A stretch of DNA of 64,000 nt from Dryocosmus kuriphilus. Taxonomy: Eukaryota; Arthropoda; Insecta; Hymenoptera; Cynipidae. Under the pieces are notes generated by a model. It searched no databases. It was given only the letters and a program-made list of their open reading frames with translations, and was not told where the DNA came from. Made by a program: the position numbers and the translations under genes. This document shows positions 56,268 to 64,000 of the stretch, piece by piece; the stretch's first letter is position 1; each line of letters starts with the position of its first letter. Location of the stretch: NCBI GenBank assembly GCA_038277395.1, contig CM076192.1:47123356-47187355 (forward strand). Reading direction: 5' to 3'.

Positions 56268-57330
56268 CTGTATGTGGGGTATTATTTCTCAACTGCCCCA
56301 ACATTTTAGATCGCAATTTTTGATTGCCCTCATATTTTCAGAATTTGTTTGCCTACTTGATGGTAGTTTACCCCCAAATTTACAGACTTTTTTACCATCC
56401 CTTTCCAAACCACAGGGGATGGAATTTTCACCCATAACGTCCGTACCGGTATATTTTCAAATGGCAATAAGTTCCTTTCGAGAAATGCGAATTGAATTTT
56501 CTATGGATGACTTGGAAAGAATTTTTTACGCCCTTTCATTCTATTATATGCATTTTTTATTGTTTATCCATTTTCAGAAAGAAATTCCTGAATTAAATGT
56601 TTATTTAACCTTTTCTATCATTCGGGCACTTTTGATCCTTTTAAAATTAATGCCAAAAGAAAGGTTAATATCTTCACAATAAAATATTATAAAGACAAAA
56701 TGGGATGGATGATAGTATCGGAGATATGAGGTTCGATAGGAGCGAACCTCTCGCCCGCGCTTTTGTATGAGTCTCAATCACCGCGGCCACGCCACGGGCC
56801 GCTTCACTACCACATGCACCAGCTCATGCCCCATGCTAGCGCGCAGACAAGAGGTTTGCTTCAATCGAGCCCCATATCTCCAATACTATCAGCCATCCCA
56901 TTTTTTCTTTATAGAATTTTGTTGCAAAAAGTTAAGCTTTCTTTTAACATTAGTTTTAAAAAAATCAAATGTACCCAAATGATAGAAAAAGTTACATAAA
57001 CATTTAATTCAGTAATTTCTTTCTGAAAATGAAAAAATAATAAAAAATAGATATAATAGAATGAAAGGGCGTAAAAAATCCTTTCGAAATCACCGATAGA
57101 AAATTCAATTCGCATTTCTAGAAATGAACTTATTGCTAATTGAAAATACCGGTACGGAAGTTGTGGGTGAAAATTCCACCCCCTGTAGTTTGGAAAAGGA
57201 TGGTAATAAAAGTCTGTAAACTTGGGGGTAAACTATAATCAAGTAGGCAAACAAATTCTGAAAATATGAAGGCAATAAAAAATTTTGACTTAAAATGTTG
57301 GGGCAATTGAGAAATAATGCCCCATGTATC
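56268..57330. repeat. Near-perfect long palindrome with ~480-bp arms
   Basis: 56268-56748 mirrors 56845-57330 (GGGGTATTATTTCTCAACTG against the complement of CAATTGAGAAATAATGCCCC; TTTTACGCCCTTTCATTCTA against its complement). The ~95-bp loop is GC-rich (CCGCGGCCACGCCACGGGCC). The 136-codon frame at 56272-56682 is one arm read through and has mirrored fragments in the other arm; it is not a gene. If transcribed, it would fold into long double-stranded RNA. Confidence 0.8.
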
Positions 57331-57869
57331 AAATACATCATTTGTCGATGTGAATTCCTCAATTATTCGAGTGCTACAGCCCCACATTTATCGAGGGTAT
57401 GTCGCCACTTGTCAACTTAATCTAAAAATGCAAATAAAGGAGAAATTTCTTTGCCTCGGCAGGGATAACGTTGCATCAACAAAAATGGGTTTTCCTAGAA
57501 TCTTTGTTCAAACTTAATTCATATATTGATATACTTTGTCATATCGAACCACATCTTTCAAGCACATATTTTTCCTTACCATGGTGTTTGTCCGATGCCT
57601 GAATCTAATTAAAAATCACAGCAATTTTAACCTAGGTACATAGATGTACGCACTTTCCACCCTGCAGTTTTCGCGTGGGACCGGATGTTATAATCCAAAC
57701 ACATGCAGTTTTTATTATTATTCTTAAAACAAGTTTTCAAAGTCGCAAATAAAATGTATTCATTAACACTCAAAGTTCAGAACCATGTGAGAAGCCTACA
57801 TTACAATTTCACCCAATTTTTGAATAAAAATGAACTTCGGGATTCAGCATCAATCGAAAAGTGTTATGC
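57331..57869. other. Spacer between palindrome and lyase gene
   Basis: Would contain the 3' UTR of the minus-strand lyase. No other feature seen. Confidence 0.5.
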
Positions 57870-59496
57870 CTATGATAAATTGATACTGTCATACATAACC
57901 GCTCCGTGACGAAGTGATAAATCTATAACATTATCTCCTCTTTTTATCATCTTGGCCGGTATTTTTAGAGTTTCAGCATAATAATTCCCACTCTGTGCAG
58001 CACTCCGGTAAATAGAATGATCATTTTCATAGTGAAATTCTTTGATTAGATGACCGTTTACACTGACTGCCAAAAGCGGAGATCCCAGTTCATTGTTACT
58101 TGCTGCTGCCAATCCGATTCGCAAAGTTCTGTGTCTTCTGTCTGGAATATCCCTGTACCTGATAGTCCAAGTTCCCTTATGTGTTTGTGCATAATACCAA
58201 TCATGATCGATTTTGTCTTTACCAATTTGGAATGTTAGATTCGCTGGTGGTCGTAAATGCCAAATATAATTACGTTCCTTATTACTGTAGCGATATGCGT
58301 CTGATCGTCTGTTTGTTTCTCCAATTGCCCACTTCACTTTCGTCGGTACCCTTAAACGCACAGAAAATCTATTTGTTCCTTCAGTGATCTTTATGCGCCT
58401 TTCCTTCTGGTAACCAATTCCAAAACCTGTTACAGGATATATCGTCGCTTTGTATTTCCCAGGAATGATATTTTTTAACTTAAAACGACCTTTTTTATCT
58501 GTTTCAATAGAGTAGGAATACCCAAGAACTTGAAGGTCAAACTTTTCGCTCAAAGAAGAGGAAAGTACAACCATGCTTCGACACGGTCCTTTGATCTTGC
58601 CCATTAGTGAACCGCGTTTTAGAGGATAATCTAATTCATTCATCCATTTGTATGGCCAGCGTGACTGCTCAATGTTAGACTGACGCACTGCATTTTCCTT
58701 CACTTTTTCATTCGATCCTGTGTTGAAGTAAAGCAGCCAGGGGCCATATAATTTTGACCATCCTGCTGGTGCAACTAGAACTGGTGTTCCAAAGTGGCTT
58801 GCGGTCAAACAATTCAAAATCAGAGCTTCGTGGTGAACCATAAGGTCCTGTTTCAAAGGTCCTCCAGAATGGTATTCTCGGCTAGCGGAAATTAACCAAG
58901 CACACCATGCCCATGTCCAAAAACTCCTTGATAATGTGTGTTTCTGATGTAGCCTGCAAAATCGTACTTTGAATAGATGGTACCATTGTCGAATTTCCAT
59001 GTTGTATCCTGAACTATTTGTGATTTTTCTAGGTCATATTTGCGTGGTAGAATGGCTTGCTGTACACCGTTAGTGACCCAGTCCATAACTGTGGGATCAA
59101 ATCGATAGACAACACGCATTAATCCAAAAGATATTGGATTGTGTTTATTATTGGTGAGTTTCACGTAGGAATAAATTCCACTGAGTCCTTTTTCCATTAT
59201 GACGTGATATTCTATCTTTACAAATTCAGCATCGTCTTGTAGATACATAATGTGAGCGCGTGAAGCGTGTCTGCTGATTACTACAAGACGAGAGGGAGCA
59301 AAGTGGGATGTCCTCTTATTATTCCAGTCAATGTAGAAACTACATTTTTTGCCTACATTTGCCACTAAATCTTTGCCATTTTTATATAAAGAAGAGACTG
59401 TGGCGTCACTTTCGAATGATATTTGTATTAGACCGTTATCCATTCTGGCAGTAAGGCCTTCGACCACCAGCGAAACATCGCGGGGTCCTGCATCGA
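57870..59496 (-). pseudogene. Rhamnogalacturonan lyase (PL4-type), one frameshift, exon 1 not located
   Basis: The minus-strand exon starts at 59496 after a clear splice acceptor (TTCTATTTTTGCAG). It reads DAGPRDVSLVVEGLTARMDN, about where a secreted lyase matures, so the signal peptide should be on an upstream exon. About 540 codons follow to TAG at 57870-57872, the usual length. Features: CSFYIDWN; SGIYSYVKLTNN; KYDFAGYIRNTHYQGVFGHG; after a frameshift at about 58895-58912, LISASREYHSGGPLKQDLMV; TPVLVAPAGWSKLYGPWLLY; KLKNIIPGKYKATIYP (middle Ig-like domain); and a C-terminal carbohydrate-binding-like domain ending AVMYDSINLS. It would cleave the pectin rhamnogalacturonan-I backbone. The frameshift lies in the catalytic domain, so this copy is probably inactive unless it is a sequence error. 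Confidence 0.9.
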
Positions 59497-60366
59497 CTGC
59501 AAAAATAGAAAAGAAGTTTTTAACTATCTTTGTCTTTTAGCATGTGCAATTTGCATTTTAAGAGAACGAAATCAATCATGTTTTTTTACTTTTCCGCAAA
59601 AAGCGAAAACAAAGAAATCATAAAAGTTTGAAAAAAACTATTGAATCACTCAATTTTGCGAAAAGAGGCATATTGTCTACAATAATTTTCTTCCGAAATG
59701 TCTAACAAATAACTTGCTATGGAGCAATTTTTTGTTTTTCATTGATTTCATAATGATATGTTTCATATAGAATCAAAATTCGGAAGGTCTTAATACCTAA
59801 TATTTTTATTATTATATAAATAATATATATAATATAATAATAATATAATATTATATTAATATATAATTATATTAATTATATTATATTAATATTATTTTTT
59901 TTATTAATTATTATATTATAATAATATAATATAATATAATAATAAATTATATAAATATTATATATTTATTTTGTTTGTAGTTTTTTTTAGCTTGCGTTTT
60001 CCAAATACGAAAACATTAATTTTTTTGTATTATTGGTTCAGTTAGTTAAGTTTCTATGCAGTTAACCTAAATACTGTTTAATTCATTTTCTTCCATCAAA
60101 TTCAGTTGAGTCCTATCCAGTTCATTTGAATTTAATTAATTTAGTTAAATTCCATTCAATACAGTTTAATTCTATTTTATATATTTGAATTATGCTTCCA
60201 ATTCAGTGAGCTCCAGCCAATTCAAGTGAATCTCATAAAATTCAGTTGTATTTATTCAATTCATTTTAATTAAGGTTATTATTGAACTCCATCCTTACAA
60301 TTAAGCTATGATTCAAATTTTAAGGTTGCTTTGAATTAACTTAAATATATGAAAAGGAAAAATTTA
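59497..60366. other. Putative lyase intron or upstream DNA, AT microsatellite
   Basis: Begins with the polypyrimidine tract of the lyase acceptor (minus strand). 59808-59965 is nearly pure A/T made of TAATAT-type words. The rest is AT-rich with TTCAGTT-like words and no ORF. Confidence 0.6.
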
Positions 60367-60958
60367 GGGGAGAGTGCCCTGAACTGGATAAGAGAAGTTT
60401 TGACTTCATAATACTTAAACATTGTAAGCAAAAAGGGAGAGTATTAGGTACCAAACTGAAGATAAAACATTCGGTTAAACAATACAGGCATCGTAACATC
60501 GATCAGTCGCACCAACATAAAGAAAATAACTTCAGTATACAAACCTAACCTTTCACGAATTATCCAGATTTGGATACATGTCACTGCCAATAGACATATT
60601 AATTACGTTGTTCCTCAAAATTAGCAGAATTCTGCTGTAGAAATTTTTATTCTCAAGTGTCCTGCGAATACAAGGAACAAAAAAAAACAATTCAAAAAAA
60701 TTTTATCTCAGTAAAAATTGAAAAATTATCAGAGGATAAAGGTTACTTCGCCACGCAGAAAACACATTTTTAAAATTTCTTAATTTAATAACGACAAGTA
60801 TGTGGTAAAGCACATTATCCTACAATCTCTTTTTAATAATGTTACATTTAAAAAAATACTACACTTCGTTTAATTCAAATATAATGTCATTTTTACGCAT
60901 TATTCAGTTGAGGAGCCTATCCAGTTGAGAAGCCTATCCATTTGAGGACACTCTCCCT
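60367..60958. mobile_element. TA-flanked MITE, copy 2
   Basis: Starts GGGGAGAGTGCCCTGAACTG and ends, inverted, GGGAGAGTGTCCTCAAATGG, flanked by TA (60365-60366, 60959-60960). It is the uninterrupted version of the element at 54332-55212, about 590 bp. Confidence 0.85.
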
Positions 60959-62148
60959 TATATGCAAAATATTTGTAAGAATATTTGGAACAAATTATAG
61001 CACAATTGGTTCAATTAAGACATATTCGGATTTTAATACTCTTATCAAATGAGATTAAATGTGAGTAGTTGCAAATTTTTCTTAAAATAATCTCTGACGC
61101 ATATCCAGAATCATGTATATTACATTCAAGAATTATTAGTTGTGCACATGAGTAAATTGCGGAAACAATCTCAGGTTGTTTTAAATTAATCATAAGTTGC
61201 CGTAAGCCAGGCCTGCACATAGAAGAGAATGTTCATCACGAGTCTTCACTTCCGAGATGTTTCATTTACACCACTACTTAGGAATGACCACGCGGCATTG
61301 CACTACCCGAGCTCTCTCAACGTGAGGATAGCCTTAGTAGGAAAAATGTCACATCTGGAAAGTTAGGATAACATCCCTCGATGTGTAGGCCTCTCGTAAG
61401 CTTAAAAACTTAGTGAAATTTTGACTGCGTCAGTTCTTGTTTGAAATAATCTAATTTACATATGATGCAACAGCGGGTATTCATCAGCTGAAAATTAATT
61501 GTTAAGAGTAATTAAAAAAATTATCGGGACATTTAACTCTACATTAACACACAGAAAAGAGCTGGACTCAATTTGAATCGGATATTGAATGAAAATGGGG
61601 ACGCAGCATTTTTTAGTCAAAAACGGCTTAAATTAGATTGTAAAACAAAAGAAAATTGCATACATGAAGTTGCCCCGGCAACGGCTGAAGTAAGGCCTGA
61701 AGAAAACGCAGAAAGAGTAAGCCCAGCTTTTTTCTGTGCGTAGAGGAGGGTGGTACGTATTGGATATCAGTACATATTAAAAAATGCTTATTTTTCATAG
61801 TCGGAATGAGATTAGTTCTCTGTAATAATTATTTAGTATAATATTTTGATTATACTTTTCGTAAAAGGTTAGTAGAGTGCATTAATATTATTCCTATTAA
61901 ATGAACATACGCATTATTCAATATGAACCGGTATCCAGCAGGTACGAGTACCACTCTCCCCTACATTCTTCATTTCTCAGCATTTATCAATTTATGAATA
62001 ATTACGGTATTTTATTTTCGCGCATGACAACATGTGCGTAAGATTTGGTTCTCCCCTCCCAAAAAAAGCCCTAAGTAGTTAATGAACGTTCCTATAGGTG
62101 CGTTTTAGTAAAAAATTAATTTGAGCAATATTAAAAATTATTTCATGC
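60959..62148. other. Non-coding, nothing recognised
   Basis: AT-rich. No ORF above ~70 codons with recognisable content. Confidence 0.4.
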
Positions 62149-62450
62149 AATTATTGCGAGTTGTGACCTTAACAGCATTGATTCTAAGACTTTAATTTTT
62201 CAATCAGTGGAGTTGTGAGGATCAGCAGGTATCTGTTGTATCGACGCTCTTGATACAGAAAATTCAAAGCTGAATTTTCAAGCAAAGAAAAACTTGAAAA
62301 GTATAATTCCAAAAATCTCATTGCGAGTCGGATTTGAATCTGCACCTCCTTTATTCATGAGAGATGCTTTAACCAATTCAGCTATCGCAACACGCAAACG
62401 AGAATTTTGGAACTTGTATTTGGTCAACCGAATGAACAGTTAACGTATCT
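62149..62450 (-). repeat. tRNA-derived repeat, copy 1 (tRNA-like part on minus strand)
   Basis: The plus-strand head (62149-62300) is a direct repeat of 62518-62670. It is followed by an inverted tRNA-like segment at 62391-62320 (minus): 7-bp acceptor-like pairing GTTGCGA/TCGCAAT, A-box-like TAGCTGAATTGG and a B-box-like GATTCAAATCC. Confidence 0.7.
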
Positions 62451-62517
62451 TTGATGTTGTGAAGGAATTTTTTGGCCAGTATTTTAAATTTGGATTTTTT
62501 GCTGTATGTGATATTTC

Positions 62518-62830
62518 ATGCAATTATTGCGAGTTTTGGCCTTAACAGCATTGATTCTAAGACTTTAATTTTTCAATCAGAGGAGTTGTGAGGATCAACA
62601 GGTATCTGTCGTATCGAAGCTCTTGATATAGAAAATGCAAAGCTGAATTTTCAAGCAAAGGAAAACTTGAAACTGTTCATTCGGTTGACCAAATACAAGT
62701 TTCAAAATTCTCGTTTGCGTGTTGCGATAGCTGAATTGGTTAAAGCATCTCTCATGAAGAGAGGAGGTGTCGGTTCAAATCCAACTTCAATGAGATTTTG
62801 GAATTATAATTTTCAAGTTTTTCTTTGGAG
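62518..62830 (+). repeat. tRNA-derived repeat, copy 2 (tRNA-like part on plus strand)
   Basis: Same head as copy 1, but the following ~150 bp are in the opposite orientation. The tRNA-like segment is 62721-62792, with TAGCTGAATTGG and the B box GGTTCAAATCC. The flipped part is bounded by inverted words (AAAACTTGAAA at about 62660 and TTTTCAAGTTTT near 62810). Confidence 0.7.
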
Positions 62831-62997
62831 AACGTTGTTTTTGCTCCGATTTATATGTCTTTTGACAATTCGTTTATAATATCCTAATGAGAGGGATTTT
62901 CTATCATGGACCTTAAAATCTTACTAATTTTCAGATTTTTTTTACCATTGTTTTTTACACGTGCACTGACACACTTAATATCTTTCTTGCTCAAGTC

Positions 62998-63072
62998 AAT
63001 ATTTATTTTAATGATAATTTTGGATCTGAAGAGGGAACCAGTTAGGTTCCGAAACGTCATAAAATAAATATT
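62998..63072 (+). ncRNA. Hammerhead ribozyme motif, stem I open, minimal stem III
   Basis: Core CTGAAGA (63026-63032; the variable core position is A), stem II GGAACC (63034-63039) with GGTTCC (63045-63050) and loop AGTTA, GAAA (63051-63054), then CGTC (63055-63058) with the predicted cut after 63058. Stem I is AATATTTATTTTA (62998-63010) with TAAAATAAATATT (63060-63072). The ACGU stem III is so short that such ribozymes act best as dimers, as known for Penelope-like-element hammerheads. Confidence 0.75.
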
Positions 63073-63123
63073 AAGTTTTTGTCTGGAAGTTGTCGTTTGA
63101 CTTTTGTCACAATTACATGCTTA

Positions 63124-63440
63124 TAGCAAAAATTTTTTCATCGACATAATTCAAGGTTGTTGTAAGAACAGAAAGTATCTCTTAGTTCGAGACAAAATAA
63201 ACGATTGACCTATAATATTCATATATTTTATTGAAGTGTAAGAAAGTTCTAGTCATTTATAATATTTAAAAAATCGATTTTTTATAGTAAAAATGTTTTC
63301 ATCAACATAATTTCAAGTTGTTGCAAGATTATAAAACATTCCTCAACTCGCGATTAATCGATTGACCTACAATATTCTTATATTTTCTTGAAAAGTATGT
63401 AAGTTTATTGAAGATTCATTGAATTATTAAATAATTTAAA
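63124..63440. repeat. Two ~158-bp diverged tandem repeats
   Basis: Both units contain a TAGCAAAAATTTTTTCATCG-like start, CATAATT.CAAG.TTGTTG, then GATTGACCTA.AATATTC and TATTTT.TTGAA. They lie just downstream of the hammerhead motif. Confidence 0.7.
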
Positions 63441-64000
63441 AAAATCTTTCTTCCTTTGTAAGGAAGTAAATACTTTTGCTATTTAATCAGAATAAGGAAG
63501 TAAAGTGTTCATGAAATGAGCACAAATGAGCACACATTCGAGATCAAATTTACAGCTAGTTTATTTTTTATGCAACGTAGGCATGTCATAACACGCCCAT
63601 AGGCGCTTAAGCCACCTATTTAGCGATTTGTAAGTCCCCGTTTATCGACCGATGGAAGTAGTTTGTGGTGGAGGTAAATTTTATTTCCCTGAAAACAGGT
63701 GTATAAAGCTTGCAGCAAGTATATCGAGCTATAATTCCCGTAAATTATTTAAGAGCGAAATTTGAATTTAAGTATTCTAATCAACGATGTCTGATGAAGT
63801 TCACCGCCGGAAGGAATGAAGGTTCTGCTGCTAAGAAATGAAGTTCACCTCGTGTTGTGCTGAAAGTCTTTTAAAACGGTTTAAAATGAGTTATTTAGAA
63901 TCAAAAATCAAAAGGCGAAATTTTAGATTAAAATTTTATAAGTTTTTATTTCTAAAGCTTCTGTTGTCTCTATAGTGTGTATAGCCTGAGCTCCAGTAGA
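63441..64000. other. Non-coding, nothing recognised
   Basis: AT-rich with a GAAGTTCACC word repeated at about 63797 and 63841. No ORF. Confidence 0.4.

Noticed and set aside
56272..56682. 136-codon ORF with hydrophobic segments
   Set aside because: One arm of a palindrome; the other arm has the same sequence broken into pieces, no family recognised.
61200..61260. Candidate first exon (ATG with short hydrophobic leader, minus strand) for the lyase
   Set aside because: No good GT donor in phase follows the leader; too weak to annotate.
62721..62792. Possible functional tRNA gene
   Set aside because: The acceptor stem does not pair well in this copy, the anticodon loop is irregular, and it belongs to a repeated unit with an inverted sibling at 62320-62391.

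Overview
The window is gene-poor, AT-rich eukaryotic DNA that is almost entirely nested and broken transposable elements. Dispersed TATA/initiator promoters, a splice acceptor and the mix of families (mariner, DD41D Tc1/mariner-like, Merlin, MULE/FLYWCH, Maverick/Polinton, RLE-type and APE-type LINEs, TRIM-like LTR elements) point to an insect. The one non-transposon gene I can support is a minus-strand family-4 rhamnogalacturonan lyase (57870-59496). This plant cell-wall enzyme is known in insects mainly from cynipid gall wasps and some beetles after horizontal transfer. I therefore infer a plant-feeding insect, most likely a gall wasp; the family is not proven by this window.

Layout, left to right. 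0.2-2.4 kb: decayed Ty3/Gypsy-type gag (minus). 3.6-6.75 kb: DNA transposon with ~165 bp inverted repeats and a broken RNase-H-like transposase. 6.8-11.3 kb: a degenerate GAAATC-type repeat field split by a complete Merlin element (7380-9950, 8-bp target duplication). 11.5-15.3 kb: RLE-type LINE carrying a mariner. 16478-24563: an element with ~430 bp inverted repeats and a 9-bp target duplication, invaded by a full-length purine-rich LINE (17428-22964, 11-bp target duplication) and a TRIM (23496-24319) whose LTRs hold a tRNA-like fold. 24.9-27.2 kb: LINE ORF1 split by a second TRIM (25289-26300) whose LTRs each carry a 5S rRNA-derived segment and a hammerhead ribozyme. 27.3-41.6 kb: a second mariner, an 8-bp-TSD MITE, a DD41D element (30047-32678) inside a larger inverted-repeat pair (29628-36903), unassigned DNA, then LINE endonuclease/RT remnants. 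41650-50867: a 9.2 kb Maverick/Polinton-like element, bounded to the base by a 6-bp duplication and internally deleted. 51.8-57.3 kb: two long palindromes, a FLYWCH/MULE-type gene remnant and a MITE. 57.9-59.5 kb: the lyase. 60.4-64 kb: a second copy of that MITE, tRNA-derived repeats in opposite orientations, and a further hammerhead motif.

Most promising: the two TRIM-like elements. The second combines a 5S-type internal promoter and a self-cleaving ribozyme in each LTR, with a primer-binding-like site, a polypurine tract and a short target duplication. That joins the features of plant Cassandra TRIMs and plant retrozymes in one animal element. Its boundaries are supported independently, because excising it with one target copy restores the reading frame of the LINE ORF1 it interrupts.
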